Source of the DNA: JAJDXO01 sp965207535
GTDB lineage: Bacteria; Pseudomonadota; Alphaproteobacteria; Rhodospirillales; UBA2165
Length of the DNA: 64,000 bases
Direction of reading: 5' to 3'
Assembly: GCA_965207535.1 (NCBI GenBank)
Contig: CBDBMR010000002.1
Span: forward strand, 62,001-126,000
Below the pieces are notes generated by a model. That model saw only the letters and a list, made by a program, of their open reading frames with translations. It was not told the origin of the DNA and made no database searches. The position numbers were made by a program, and so were the translations under genes. Shown piece after piece: positions 27,629 to 37,126 of the stretch; positions within the stretch are counted from its first letter, which is position 1, and each line of letters begins with the position of its first letter.

Positions 27629-27657
27629 TTGACGCCGGGGGTACACGCCACTATAAC
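27629..27657 (+). promoter_or_regulatory. rpsT: rpsT promoter
   Basis: TTGACG (27629-27634) and TATAAC (27652-27657) have the ideal 17-base spacing and lie about 42 bases before the S20 start. This is the best sigma-70-like match seen in the window. Confidence 0.75.
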
Positions 27658-27698
27658 CGCGCCCTTCGACGAACCGATGTGTGCAGAGAGAAATATTC

Positions 27699-27965
27699 AT
27701 GGCCAACCATCAATCGGCTAAGAAACGAATTCGTCAAATTCGGCGCCGCTCCCAGGTGAACCGGTCGCGCCTCAGCCGTATGCGGACGTACGTGAAGAAG
27801 GTCGAGGCGGCGATCGAGAGCGGTGATGCCGCTGCAGCCGAGGACGCGCTGAAGGCCGTCGAGCCCCAACTCATGCGGAGCGCTCAGAAGGGCGTCATCC
27901 ACAAGAATACCGCGTCGCGAAAATTGTCGCGCCTGTCGGCCCGCATCAAGTCCATGTCGGCGTAG
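27699..27965 (+). CDS. rpsT: 30S ribosomal protein S20
   Basis: An 88-residue, highly basic protein: MANHQSAKKRIRQIRRRSQV, LSRMRTYVKKVEAAIESGD and the end KGVIHKNTASRKLSRLSARI. The length is normal. It binds 16S rRNA early in 30S assembly. ATG 27699 follows AGAGAAAT. It has its own promoter at 27629-27657 and a strong terminator at 27991-28016, so it is a single-gene unit upstream of dnaA, a gene order seen in many alphaproteobacteria. Confidence 0.97.
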   Translation: MANHQSAKKRIRQIRRRSQVNRSRLSRMRTYVKKVEAAIESGDAAAAEDALKAVEPQLMRSAQKGVIHKNTASRKLSRLSARIKSMSA

Positions 27966-27990
27966 CCGGTAACGGATTCAATCGGTTAGG

Positions 27991-28016
27991 CCGCATTCCT
28001 CGAATGCGGTCTTTTT
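27991..28016 (+). terminator. rpsT intrinsic terminator
   Basis: CCGCATTC (27991-27998), loop CTC, GAATGCGG (28002-28009), then TCTTTTT. A perfect 8-bp stem with a T-run 25 bases after the S20 stop codon. Confidence 0.88.
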
Positions 28017-28505
28017 CGTGCCCGGACCTCTTCCGGAGGGGGTGCTGGAACGACTCGAACCGAGTCAAGAAGATTATTTTCGACGTTCCCTATTCAGTCC
28101 TGTTGAATCAAAAATTTGAGACGAGTACAGTCCATCTTGGCTCGGCGCGCACACCTTGCGCCGGTCTTCAATCGAAATCCAAGAAAGGCGGTTCGTTCAA
28201 CTTAAATGGGAAAAAATTTCTCTAAAAAATTGAGCGAAAAAAAGAATTCGTCTAATTTTTATATCCGGGGGAAAATAAAAATCCAATAAAAGTTTTTGCC
28301 AAATTTCGATTGGCCAAATTGAAATGACGATAAGGTTCCGGGGTGAAGGGCCGTGTCATTGGGGGAATACTAGCTGGGGGCAATATCCTCTTCGAATTGC
28401 CTTTGGTTTGAATTAGGAAACCGCCGCGAGGCGTGATCCGAACGAATCGAAGCGGTCCGTATCGACCCTTCTGGGCGCATGCGGTTTGGTGGGCTGGCGA
28501 GAATT
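28017..28505 (+). other. dnaA upstream region, A/T-rich, without a gene
   Basis: About 490 bases without a credible gene. The part from about 28190 to 28330 is very A/T-rich for this genome and holds A-tracts, a promoter-like element at 28230-28258 and a direct repeat GCCAAATT at 28298-28305 and 28313-28320. No good match to the DnaA box TTATNCACA was found, so an origin here is not supported by boxes, although the location is classical. The 73-codon frame at 28004-28225 has no coding character. Confidence 0.6.
28230..28258 (+). promoter_or_regulatory. dnaA: Candidate dnaA promoter
   Basis: TTGAGC (28230-28235) and TAATTT (28253-28258) are 17 bases apart in the A/T-rich segment. The resulting leader would be about 240 bases. 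Confidence 0.5.
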
Positions 28506-29900
28506 ATGGGCACCAATTCTGACGAACGTCTTCTGGAAAATCAGTGGTATCGCGTAAGCAGCCGTCTCAAGGCCGAGATCGGTGAAACGGCATATGAAAA
28601 TTGGCTGAAGCCGCTCCGGGTCCGGGAGATCAGCGGTTCCGAGGTGCGGATCGCCGTGCCGAGCCGTTTCATGCGCGACTGGGTGGTCGCCAATTACGGT
28701 GAGCGCCTGAGGGAATTGTGGGCCGGCGAGAATCCCGGCATCAAGTCCGTCGATATCTCCATTCAGCCGGGCTCGGATACGGAGGCCGACGAGGAACCGG
28801 CTTCCCCGACAGCCCGCGCCGCCGCTCGGACATCCTTGGATGCCAGGCAGGCACGGGGCATTGTCGCGCCGGGTGAAATCTCCGCGCCGCTCGACCCCCG
28901 ATTCACTTTTTCGAATTTCGTCGTCGGCAAGCCGAATGAATTCGCTTATGCGGCGGCCCGCCGGGTCGCCGAAGCGACATCGGTCCCGTTTAATCCGTTG
29001 TTCCTCTATGGCGGCGTCGGCCTCGGCAAGACCCATCTGATGCATGCGATCGCCTCGGATATCGTCGGGCGGGATCCAAACCGGACGGTGATGTATTTGT
29101 CGGCCGAAAAGTTCATGTACCGATTCGTTCGGGCGCTTCGCGAACAGAACACCGTCGATTTCAAGGAGCAGTTTCGGTCCGTCGACGTGCTGATGATTGA
29201 TGACGTGCAATTCATCGGCGGCCGCGACGCGACGCAGGAAGAATTTTTCCATACCTTCAACGCGCTTGTCGATCAGGGCCGCCAGATCATCCTGTCCGCC
29301 GACAAGTCGCCCTCCGACCTCGAGGGCGTGGAGGAACGCCTGAAGTCACGGCTCAATTGCGGTCTGGTGGCCGATATCCACGCCACCACCTATGAGCTCC
29401 GGCTGGCCATCCTGGAAACCAAGGCCGAGCAGATGAAAATCTCGGCTCCGCCCAAAGTGTTGGAGTTTCTTGCCCACAAGATCACGTCGAACGTCCGGGA
29501 GCTCGAGGGGGCGCTCAACCGGGTCGCCGCGCATACCCAGCTGGTGGGCCGGGACTTGACCCTGGAGACCACTCAGGACGTTCTCCACGACCTGCTCCGG
29601 GCTAATGACCGGCGAGTGACCATAGAAGAAATTCAAAAGCGGGTGGCGGAACATTTCAACATCCGGGTTTCGGACATGCACTCGGCCCGGCGCGCCCGTT
29701 CCGTGGCTCGTCCGCGGCAGGTGGCGATGTATCTGGCCAAACAGCTGACATCCCGCTCGTTGCCGGAAATCGGCCGTAAGTTCGGTGGACGCGACCACAC
29801 CACGGTCATGCACGCGGTTCGGAAGGTCGACGAACTCCGCGAAAAAGACGGCTCGTTCGCGGAGGATGTGGAGCTGCTTCGGCGGATGCTCGAGGGCTAA
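28506..29900 (+). CDS. dnaA: Chromosomal replication initiator protein DnaA
   Basis: AAA+ ATPase that binds 9-bp boxes at the origin and melts it. Of 464 residues, domain I is at about 1-85 (WYRVSSRLKAEIGETAYENW), a short linker follows, then the AAA+ core with Walker A GGVGLGKT at 169-176, Walker B VLMIDDVQFIGG and the arginine region GVEERLKSRLNCGL. The C-terminal DNA-binding domain carries the signature IGRKFGGRDHTTVMHAVRKV. ATG 28506 starts MGTNSDERLL; an ATG at 28479 would add nine residues. dnaN follows after 271 bases. Confidence 0.98.
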   Translation: MGTNSDERLLENQWYRVSSRLKAEIGETAYENWLKPLRVREISGSEVRIAVPSRFMRDWVVANYGERLRELWAGENPGIKSVDISIQPGSDTEADEEPASPTARAAARTSLDARQARGIVAPGEISAPLDPRFTFSNFVVGKPNEFAYAAARRVAEATSVPFNPLFLYGGVGLGKTHLMHAIASDIVGRDPNRTVMYLSAEKFMYRFVRALREQNTVDFKEQFRSVDVLMIDDVQFIGGRDATQEEFFHTFNALVDQGRQIILSADKSPSDLEGVEERLKSRLNCGLVADIHATTYELRLAILETKAEQMKISAPPKVLEFLAHKITSNVRELEGALNRVAAHTQLVGRDLTLETTQDVLHDLLRANDRRVTIEEIQKRVAEHFNIRVSDMHSARRARSVARPRQVAMYLAKQLTSRSLPEIGRKFGGRDHTTVMHAVRKVDELREKDGSFAEDVELLRRMLEG

Positions 29901-30000
29901 TCGCCGGCTTACCGGTCTGGCCAGGGTCGCGCGATGCCGAATTTCTGATTCGTGCCTATATATCAGATACTTAACCTTAGCGGGGCGGGGCGAAATTAGC

Positions 30001-30028
30001 TTCGGTCCTGGCGAAATTCTGCTATAAT
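30001..30028 (+). promoter_or_regulatory. dnaN: Candidate dnaN promoter
   Basis: A perfect TATAAT at 30023-30028 with a weak TTCGGT 16 bases upstream, inside the 271-base dnaA-dnaN gap. It suggests that dnaN-recF-gyrB can be expressed apart from dnaA. Confidence 0.5.
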
Positions 30029-30171
30029 AATTCGATTCCGGTTCGGCGCCTCCCGAGCGCCCGACTCCACTGATTCTTGGCCGATTCCGGCGTCCTCCTG
30101 CGCCGGAATTTTCGCCACCGGAATCGTCCTCGGGGGAACGCCGACGAAGCAAAGCAGGTCGAAACGAACCC

Positions 30172-31290
30172 ATGAAAATCACCATCGAACGCGGACAACT
30201 GCTGAAGGTTCTCACCCACGTGCAGAGTGTTGTCGAGCGCCGGAACACTATCCCCATCCTGTCGAACGTGAAGTTCGAGTCCCCGGACGGGCAACTCAGC
30301 CTGAACGCCACCGATATGGACATCGAAATCGTCGAAACGGTGGACGCCGACGTGGCGGCGCCCGGATCGACCACGGCGCCGGCGCATACCATGTTCGATA
30401 TCGTGCGCAAGCTTCCGGAGGGTGCGCAAATCGAACTGGACTGCACGGGCGATGACGGCCAGTTGACCCTGACGTCGGGACGGTCGCGGTTTTCCCTGAC
30501 CTGCCTGCCAACCGAAGATTTTCCGGTGATGGCCGACGGTGATATGCCGAACGGCTTTTCCGTATCCGCCGGGGACCTGAGGACGCTGATCGACCGGACC
30601 CGGTTCGCCATCTCGACGGAAGAGACCCGCTATTATCTGAACGGCATTTATCTTCACGAGTCCGAGCGGGACGGCGTTGCCGTGCTTCGGGCGGTGGCGA
30701 CCGACGGGCACCGCTTGGCGAGCGTGGAACTGCCGCTGCCGGACGGCGCCTCGGGGATGCCGGGTGTGATCGTGCCCCGAAAGACCGTTGCCGAGCTTCG
30801 CAAGCTGATCGACGAAACCGAAACCGACGTTCAGGTGGCGCTCTCCGATACCAAAATCCGCTTCACATTCGATGGCGCGGTTCTGTCGTCCAAACTCATT
30901 GACGGCACGTTTCCCGACTATGACCGGGTCATTCCGGCGGGGAACGACAAATCCATGGTGGTCGATTGCAGGACCTTCGCCGATGCGGTGGACCGGGTAT
31001 CCGCGATTTCGGCCGAAAAGTCCCGCGCCGTGAAGCTGGCCATTTCCAAGGGAAACCTGGTCTTGTCGGCCAACAGTCCGGAAAACGATTCGGCGACCGA
31101 AGAGTTGACTATCGGGTACGATTCGTCCGATATCGAGATCGGCTTCAACTCCCGGTACCTGCTGGACATTGCCCAGCAGATCGACGGAGACTCGGCGACT
31201 TTCATGATGGCCGACGCCGCGTCGCCAACCCTGGTACAGGATCCCGAGGACACCAGCGCCCTTTATGTGCTGATGCCCATGCGGGTCTAG
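30172..31290 (+). CDS. dnaN: DNA polymerase III subunit beta (sliding clamp)
   Basis: Ring-shaped dimer that tethers polymerase III to DNA. The 372-residue protein starts MKITIERGQLLKVLTHVQ and includes ERRNTIPILSNVKFE, EDFPVMADGD, FAISTEETRYYLNGIYLHES, ATDGHRLASVELPLP and the end LVQDPEDTSALYVLMPMRV, which is the normal clamp C terminus. Three repeated domains of ~120 residues are implied by the length. recF begins seven bases after the stop. Confidence 0.98.
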   Translation: MKITIERGQLLKVLTHVQSVVERRNTIPILSNVKFESPDGQLSLNATDMDIEIVETVDADVAAPGSTTAPAHTMFDIVRKLPEGAQIELDCTGDDGQLTLTSGRSRFSLTCLPTEDFPVMADGDMPNGFSVSAGDLRTLIDRTRFAISTEETRYYLNGIYLHESERDGVAVLRAVATDGHRLASVELPLPDGASGMPGVIVPRKTVAELRKLIDETETDVQVALSDTKIRFTFDGAVLSSKLIDGTFPDYDRVIPAGNDKSMVVDCRTFADAVDRVSAISAEKSRAVKLAISKGNLVLSANSPENDSATEELTIGYDSSDIEIGFNSRYLLDIAQQIDGDSATFMMADAASPTLVQDPEDTSALYVLMPMRV

Positions 31291-31297
31291 GGAGCGG

Positions 31298-32497
31298 GTG
31301 CACATCGGCAGCCGTTCGCATATGTCGACGCCGCGGGCCGATGAGGCTCCCGTCCCGAGGCTGGCGGTTACCCGGCTTTCATTGACCGATTTCAGATCTT
31401 ACCCGTCGGTGCGCCTTCAGACCGATTCCCGCCCGGTCATTCTGACCGGTCCCAACGGCGCGGGGAAAACGAATATTCTCGAGGCGCTCTCGTTTTTGGC
31501 GCCGGGCCGGGGTTTGCGGCGTGCCAGACTGGCCGAGATTACCCGGCGGCGCCCGGACGAGGCGACCGGTGACCGGGTCTGGGGCGTGGCGGCCAGGCTC
31601 GAAATCGGCGGCAGCACCTACGACGTGGGGACCGGCTGCCGTCCCGACGCCAACGGCGGCCGGGAGAAGCGCGAGGTCAAGATCGACGGTGAATCCGCCA
31701 AATCCCAGAGCGATCTTGCCCGTCTGACCGCCGTGCAATGGCTGACGCCGCAAATGGACGGCCTGTTCAACGAGGGCGCGGGCGGGCGGCGCCGGTTCGT
31801 GGACCGGATCATCTACGGCCTGGACGGGGATCACGCGGGCCCGGTGAATGCTTACGAGCACGCGCTGAGGAGCCGGAACAAGCTTCTTCGCGAGGGGGTG
31901 CGGGACACGGACTGGCTGGCCTCGGTGGAGGATTCGATGGTGCGTCACGGCGTTGCCGTGGCGGCCCGCCGCAAGGAGGCGGTGGCCAGGCTATCGGCTC
32001 ATTGCCGGGTCGATGACGGGCCGTTTCCCGACGCCGAAATCGCCATGGCCGGCGATCTAGAAGCGTGGCTGGACGAAGCGCCGGCGCTTGAGGTCGAGGA
32101 CCGGTTTCGCGAGCAGCTCAGGGAGAATTGGGCGCGAGACAGCGAACAAGCCGGCGCCGGCGTGGGGCCGCACCGGAGCGATCTCGCGGTCCGTCATGCC
32201 GGCAACGGCCGGCCCGCCGCCGAGTGTTCCACGGGCGAACAGAAAGGGCTGCTGATCACGCTGGTCCTCGGCGCCGCCAAGATACAGTCGGAAGACAGGG
32301 GCTTCGCACCCCTGCTGCTCCTCGACGAGGTGGCGGCCCATTTGGACGAAAGCAGGCGGGCCGCCCTCTTCGGCCGCCTGGGCGCCCTGAATGCGCAAGC
32401 CTGGATGACCGGGACGGACGCCGGGATGTTCGAAGCGTGGCGCGGCGCGGCCCAGTTTTTCGATGTTTCCCCCGGTTCGGTCACCGAATGCGGGTAA
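31298..32497 (+). CDS. recF: DNA replication and repair protein RecF
   Basis: SMC-like ATPase that helps load RecA at gaps. It contains LAVTRLSLTDFRSYPSVRL, Walker A ILTGPNGAGKTNILEALSFL, PGRGLRRARL, VQWLTPQMDGLF, the ABC signature CSTGEQKGLLITLVLGAA and Walker B LLLLDEVAAHLDE. GTG 31298 gives 399 residues with a GGGAGC just upstream; ATG 31322 would give 391. It is seven bases after dnaN and 28 bases before gyrB. Confidence 0.93.
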   Translation: MHIGSRSHMSTPRADEAPVPRLAVTRLSLTDFRSYPSVRLQTDSRPVILTGPNGAGKTNILEALSFLAPGRGLRRARLAEITRRRPDEATGDRVWGVAARLEIGGSTYDVGTGCRPDANGGREKREVKIDGESAKSQSDLARLTAVQWLTPQMDGLFNEGAGGRRRFVDRIIYGLDGDHAGPVNAYEHALRSRNKLLREGVRDTDWLASVEDSMVRHGVAVAARRKEAVARLSAHCRVDDGPFPDAEIAMAGDLEAWLDEAPALEVEDRFREQLRENWARDSEQAGAGVGPHRSDLAVRHAGNGRPAAECSTGEQKGLLITLVLGAAKIQSEDRGFAPLLLLDEVAAHLDESRRAALFGRLGALNAQAWMTGTDAGMFEAWRGAAQFFDVSPGSVTECG

Positions 32498-32525
32498 TCG
32501 CCCGGAACCTAAGGACCAAGACGGC

Positions 32526-34982
32526 ATGAGCGAAGAAAACCAAGATCAAATCGAGGATCCGGGCGAACTGGATCAGGACTCCGAGGCCTATGACGCCCAG
32601 TCCATCAAGGTTCTTCGCGGTCTCGAAGCGGTTCGCAAGCGGCCCGGAATGTATATCGGCGACACCGATGACGGGTCCGGCCTGCATCACATGATTTACG
32701 AGGTGGTGGACAATGCCATCGACGAGGCGCTGGCCGGGTTCTGTGACTCCATCGAGGTGGTTCTCAACGGCGACGGGTCGGCGACAATCTCCGACAACGG
32801 CCGGGGAATTCCGGTGGACATCCACGAAGAAGAAGGTGTGCCGGCGGCCGAAGTCATCATGACCCACCTCCATGCCGGAGGTAAGTTTGATCAGAATTCC
32901 TACAAGGTCTCCGGCGGGCTGCACGGTGTCGGCGTGTCGGTGGTCAATGCGCTATCGAGCGACCTCAAGCTCCGCATCTGGCGGGACGGCAACGAGCACA
33001 TCGTCACGTTCAAGGACGGAGAGGTCGAAAAGTCGCTCGAGGTGGTTGGCGATGCCGGCGAAAAAACCGGCAGCCAGGTAACCTTTTTGCCGTCGAAGGA
33101 TGTGTTCAGCCGGACGGAGTTCGATCTCTCGACCCTGGAGCATCGCCTGCGCGAATTGGCCTTCCTGAATTCGGGCGTATCGTTGACGCTGACCGACGCC
33201 CGGCATGTGGAGCCCAAGACCATCGAGTTGCACTATGAAGGAGGCCTGCGGGCCTTTGTCGGGTATTTGGATCGGTCGAAGCAGGCGATCAATCCGACCA
33301 TCTCCGTCACCGGAGAGAAGGACGGCATCGTCGTCGAGGCGGCGCTTCAATGGAACGACAGCTACCACGAATCGACGCTCTGCTTTACCAACAACATTCC
33401 TCAAAAGGACGGCGGGACCCATTTGGCCGGATTCCGCGGCGCCCTGACCCGGACCATCAATACCTACGCCGACGCGGAAGGCATCTCGAAGAAAGCCAAG
33501 GTCAGCGTCACCGGGGACGACGCGCGCGAGGGAATGACCTGCGTGTTGTCGGTTAAGGTGCCCGACCCGAAATTCTCCTCGCAGACCAAGGAAAAGCTGG
33601 TCTCGTCCGAGGTGCGGCCGGTGGTCGAGGGCGTCATGGGCGACAAGCTGAACCAATGGTTCGAGGAACACCCGAACGACGCCAGGAAGGTTATCGGCAA
33701 AATAGTCGAGGCCGCCGCTGCGCGGGAGGCGGCCCGAAAGGCGCGGGAGCTGACCCGCCGCAAGGGAGCGTTGGATGTCTCGTCGCTGCCCGGCAAGCTT
33801 GCGGATTGCCAGGAAAAGGATCCCGCGCTGAGCGAGTTGTTCATTGTCGAGGGTGACTCGGCGGGCGGCTCGGCCAAGCAGGGCCGCGACAGGGGCAAGC
33901 AGGCCATCCTGCCGCTCCGCGGCAAAATCCTGAATGTCGAGCGGGCGCGGTTCGACAAAATGCTGTCGTCTGCCGAGATCGGCACGCTGATCACGGCGCT
34001 GGGCACCGGGATCGGCCACGATGACTTCGATATCGAGAAAATCCGCTACCACAAGATCATCATCATGACCGACGCCGATGTGGACGGGAGCCACATTCGG
34101 ACGCTCCTCCTGACGTTCTTTTACCGGCATATGCGCCAAATCGTCGATCGGGGCTATCTCTATATCGCTCAACCGCCGCTTTACCGCGCCAAGAATGGAA
34201 ATTCCGAGGTCTATCTCAAGGATGACCGGGCGCTCGAAGACCACCTGATCGACGCCGGCCTCGAGGACTGCGTGCTGCGGACCGCCGAGGGCGGCGAGAT
34301 TGCCGCCCGGGACCTCCGCCGGATGGTCGAGGCGGCCCGGCAGATCAAGACACAACTTACCGGACTGGTTACCCGGGTGCCGCTGAAGATCGTCGAGCAG
34401 GCGGCGATTGCCGGGGCGCTCAACCCGGAAATTCTGTCAAACGAAGAACATGCCGGCCAGGCGGCGGCCTATATCGCCACCCGCGTCGATCTGCTGGAAG
34501 AGGAGGGCGACCGGGGTTGGCTGGGCGAGCCGCTGCCGGACGGCGGTTTGGAGTTTACGCGGACGCTGCGGGGCGTGCCCGAAGGGCCGCACGCCATTGA
34601 CGGCGCCGTGATCAGGAGCGCCGAGGCCCATGCCATCGACGCCCACGCCGCGGACCTGCAGGAGCAGTATTCCCGCCACGGCCGGCTGGCGTCCAAGGAC
34701 AATGAGTTTGTCATCACCGGGCCGGTGTCATTGGTGGATATCGTGCTTGAACTGGGCCGCAAGCGTGTATCCATGCAGCGCTACAAGGGATTGGGCGAGA
34801 TGAACCCCGAACAGCTCTGGGAGACCACCTTGGACCCCAACGTCCGGACGCTGCTCCAGGTGAAGGCAAGTCACGCGGACGACGCCGAGGACGTGTTCTC
34901 GACCCTGATGGGCGACCTGGTGGAGCCCCGCCGGGACTTTATCCAGCAAAACGCCCTGAAAGTGGCCAACCTGGACGTTTAG
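32526..34982 (+). CDS. gyrB: DNA gyrase subunit B
   Basis: ATPase subunit of the type II topoisomerase that introduces negative supercoils. The 818-residue protein has the GHKL ATPase region (VRKRPGMYIGDTDDGSGLHH, NGRGIPVDIHEEEGVPAAEV, GGLHGVGVSVVNALS), the transducer with QKDGGTHLAGFRGALTRT, the TOPRIM motif LFIVEGDSAGGSAKQGRDR, IMTDADVDGSHIRTLLLTFF and the C-terminal ending RYKGLGEMNPEQLWETT. An insert near 700 of the type seen in Gram-negative GyrB is present. It ends the dnaN-recF-gyrB group. Confidence 0.98.
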   Translation: MSEENQDQIEDPGELDQDSEAYDAQSIKVLRGLEAVRKRPGMYIGDTDDGSGLHHMIYEVVDNAIDEALAGFCDSIEVVLNGDGSATISDNGRGIPVDIHEEEGVPAAEVIMTHLHAGGKFDQNSYKVSGGLHGVGVSVVNALSSDLKLRIWRDGNEHIVTFKDGEVEKSLEVVGDAGEKTGSQVTFLPSKDVFSRTEFDLSTLEHRLRELAFLNSGVSLTLTDARHVEPKTIELHYEGGLRAFVGYLDRSKQAINPTISVTGEKDGIVVEAALQWNDSYHESTLCFTNNIPQKDGGTHLAGFRGALTRTINTYADAEGISKKAKVSVTGDDAREGMTCVLSVKVPDPKFSSQTKEKLVSSEVRPVVEGVMGDKLNQWFEEHPNDARKVIGKIVEAAAAREAARKARELTRRKGALDVSSLPGKLADCQEKDPALSELFIVEGDSAGGSAKQGRDRGKQAILPLRGKILNVERARFDKMLSSAEIGTLITALGTGIGHDDFDIEKIRYHKIIIMTDADVDGSHIRTLLLTFFYRHMRQIVDRGYLYIAQPPLYRAKNGNSEVYLKDDRALEDHLIDAGLEDCVLRTAEGGEIAARDLRRMVEAARQIKTQLTGLVTRVPLKIVEQAAIAGALNPEILSNEEHAGQAAAYIATRVDLLEEEGDRGWLGEPLPDGGLEFTRTLRGVPEGPHAIDGAVIRSAEAHAIDAHAADLQEQYSRHGRLASKDNEFVITGPVSLVDIVLELGRKRVSMQRYKGLGEMNPEQLWETTLDPNVRTLLQVKASHADDAEDVFSTLMGDLVEPRRDFIQQNALKVANLDV

Positions 34983-35014
34983 CCGGCCGGCGGCTGATAA
35001 AATTCCCGATCACC

Positions 35015-35032
35015 CCAGGCAAAAGTGCCTGG
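35015..35032 (+). terminator. Hairpin after gyrB
   Basis: CCAGGCA (35015-35021), loop AAAG, TGCCTGG (35026-35032) form a perfect 7-bp stem 33 bases after the gyrB stop. No T-run follows directly, so termination is only probable. Confidence 0.45.
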
Positions 35033-35173
35033 ATTTCCGGGAAGCAAGTCCATGACCTCGACCCTCCGCGAAATACTTGGCCGCGAGCCCGAATAGGGTC
35101 ACATTTGGGCCGGATTTCCGCCGCATTTCCCCATTAACGAATTCCTAAGGCGGGACTTTGAAGGTGGGGCGTC

Positions 35174-37114
35174 ATGGCGAAAAACCGGAAAAACCAGGAA
35201 GGGCGGCGCAAGCCGGCGTCCAAGCCCGGAAAAACCGCGGGCGGCACCCCTCGCAAACGCGGACGCCGGCTTCTGTGGAGCCTGAAATGGACCGTCACGT
35301 TCGCCATCTGGGGCGTCGTGATCATGGCCGGGGTGGTCGCCTTTTACGCCTATGACCTGCCGTCCGTCGACGGCGCGCTTTCACAAAATCACAAGCCCGG
35401 CATTACACTGATCGCGGCCGACGGCGCCCGCTTTGCGTCGATCGGCGAGTTCAGGGGCGGGACCATCCGGCTCTCCCAAATGCCGGCCTATCTTCCCCAA
35501 GCCCTGGTTGCCGTCGAGGATCGCCGGTTTTATCGGCACGGCGGCGTCGATTGGCGCGGAATCGGCCGCGCAATGGCGGTCAATCTCAAGGCCGGCCGCA
35601 TCCGTCAGGGCGGCAGCACCCTCACCCAGCAGGCGGCGAAAAACCTGTTTCTGACTTCCGAGCGGACGGTCAAGCGCAAGGTACAGGAAACGCTGTTGGC
35701 GCTGTGGCTGGAGCGCCGTTTCACCAAGGAACAAATTCTGACCATTTACCTGAACCGGGTGTACTTCGGCGCCGGCGCCTACGGTCTGGAGGCCGCGTCG
35801 CTGCGTTTCTTCGATAAGCGTCCGGCGCAATTGACCCTCCACGAGGCAGCCATGCTGGTCGGCGCTCTCAAGGCGCCGTCATGGCTCAATCCGGTCAGCG
35901 ACTACAAGGCGGCACGGAAGCGCGCGGCGGTCGTTCTTGCCGCCATGCGCCGACAGGGATTGATTACCGCCGCCCAGCATAAACGCGCGCAATCGGTTGG
36001 CTCGGGTCCCACCCGGGCGCCAAGCCGCAAAAACGCCGCCAGGTACTACGCGGATTGGGTGGTGGATCAATTATCCGGTTATGTGGGTCCGGATGCCGGC
36101 AGCCTCGTGGTCGAGACCACGTTGGATACGGGATTGCAGCGGTCGGCGGAGCGGGCGGTCGCCGATTTGCTCGGCGGCAAGGGCCGGGCCCGGGGTATTT
36201 CCCAGGCCGCGGTCGTGGTGTTGTCCCCGGACGGCGCCGTCCGGGCGATGGTCGGCGGCCGCAGTTATGGCAGGAGCCAGTTCAACCGGGCGGTCCAGGC
36301 CCGGCGTCAGCCGGGCTCCGCCTTCAAGCCGATTGTCTACCTGGCGGGACTGGAACACGGATTGCGTCCGTCCACGGTGGTCGTCGACGGCCCGGTCGAG
36401 GTCCAGGGTTGGAAACCGCGCAATATGGACGGCACTTATGCGGGCGAATTGACCCTCCGTCAGGCTCTTGCCCGGTCGGTCAATACGGTCGCCGCCAAGG
36501 TCGCCGCGGAGGCCGGAATACCCGAGGTTATATCCACGGCCGAACGCCTTGGCATCACCAGCCGGCTCACTCGGGCGCCCAGCATCGCGCTGGGAACCTC
36601 CGAGGTCGGTCTGTTGGAGCTGACGGGCGCCTATGCGGCCATCGCGAATGGCGGTATCGCCGTATGGCCCTATGGGGTTGAGCGCGTCGCCGACCCCGGC
36701 GGGGCCATCCTCTTCAAGAGGGCGGGTGACGGCCCGCCCAGGGTGATCAAGCGGGTTCATGCCCGGGCGTTGAGCGAGATGCTGGGCGGCGTGGTTTCCG
36801 CAGGGACCGGCCGGGCGGCGCAACTGGACCGTCCCGCCGCGGGCAAAACCGGAACCTCCCAGAAATTCCGCGATGCCTGGTTCGTCGGCTACACCGCCGA
36901 TTTTGTCGCCGGTGTCTGGCTGGGGAACGACGATGGCACGCCGATGCGGGGCGTCACCGGGGGCCGGGACGCTGCCAAGCTCTGGCGGGTGATTATGATG
37001 GCGGCACACAAGGATATGGCGCCCCGGGCGCTGCTCCCGGCGGCCAAGACTGCGCCGGACCGGCCCGGCTTCTTCAGGCGGTTGTTCGACAGGCTCTCTT
37101 CGGCGGGCGGTTAG
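35174..37114 (+). CDS. Class A penicillin-binding protein (transglycosylase/transpeptidase)
   Basis: Bifunctional peptidoglycan synthase of the PBP1 family. Of 646 residues, there is a basic cytoplasmic tail, one membrane helix at about 37-60 (WTVTFAIWGVVIMAGVVAFY), a GT51 glycosyltransferase with the catalytic Glu115 (VAVEDRRFYRHGGVDWRG), GGSTLTQQAAKNLFL and IYLNRVYFGAGAYGLEAA. The transpeptidase has Ser382 in PGSAFKP, SVN in ARSVNTVAA and Lys558 in KTGTSQKF. Its short length resembles the PbpC/PbpZ-like size class rather than long PBP1a. It is rightward and convergent with hldE. Confidence 0.93.
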   Translation: MAKNRKNQEGRRKPASKPGKTAGGTPRKRGRRLLWSLKWTVTFAIWGVVIMAGVVAFYAYDLPSVDGALSQNHKPGITLIAADGARFASIGEFRGGTIRLSQMPAYLPQALVAVEDRRFYRHGGVDWRGIGRAMAVNLKAGRIRQGGSTLTQQAAKNLFLTSERTVKRKVQETLLALWLERRFTKEQILTIYLNRVYFGAGAYGLEAASLRFFDKRPAQLTLHEAAMLVGALKAPSWLNPVSDYKAARKRAAVVLAAMRRQGLITAAQHKRAQSVGSGPTRAPSRKNAARYYADWVVDQLSGYVGPDAGSLVVETTLDTGLQRSAERAVADLLGGKGRARGISQAAVVVLSPDGAVRAMVGGRSYGRSQFNRAVQARRQPGSAFKPIVYLAGLEHGLRPSTVVVDGPVEVQGWKPRNMDGTYAGELTLRQALARSVNTVAAKVAAEAGIPEVISTAERLGITSRLTRAPSIALGTSEVGLLELTGAYAAIANGGIAVWPYGVERVADPGGAILFKRAGDGPPRVIKRVHARALSEMLGGVVSAGTGRAAQLDRPAAGKTGTSQKFRDAWFVGYTADFVAGVWLGNDDGTPMRGVTGGRDAAKLWRVIMMAAHKDMAPRALLPAAKTAPDRPGFFRRLFDRLSSAGG

Positions 37115-37126
37115 CCAAGTGGTCGC

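Noticed and set aside
28004..28225. 73-codon frame between rpsT and dnaA
   Set aside because: It begins inside the rpsT terminator, has no binding site and no coding character.
28017..28505. Origin of replication directly upstream of dnaA
   Set aside because: A/T-rich sequence is present, but no DnaA boxes with eight or nine matches were found. The box cluster is at 46.7 kb instead.
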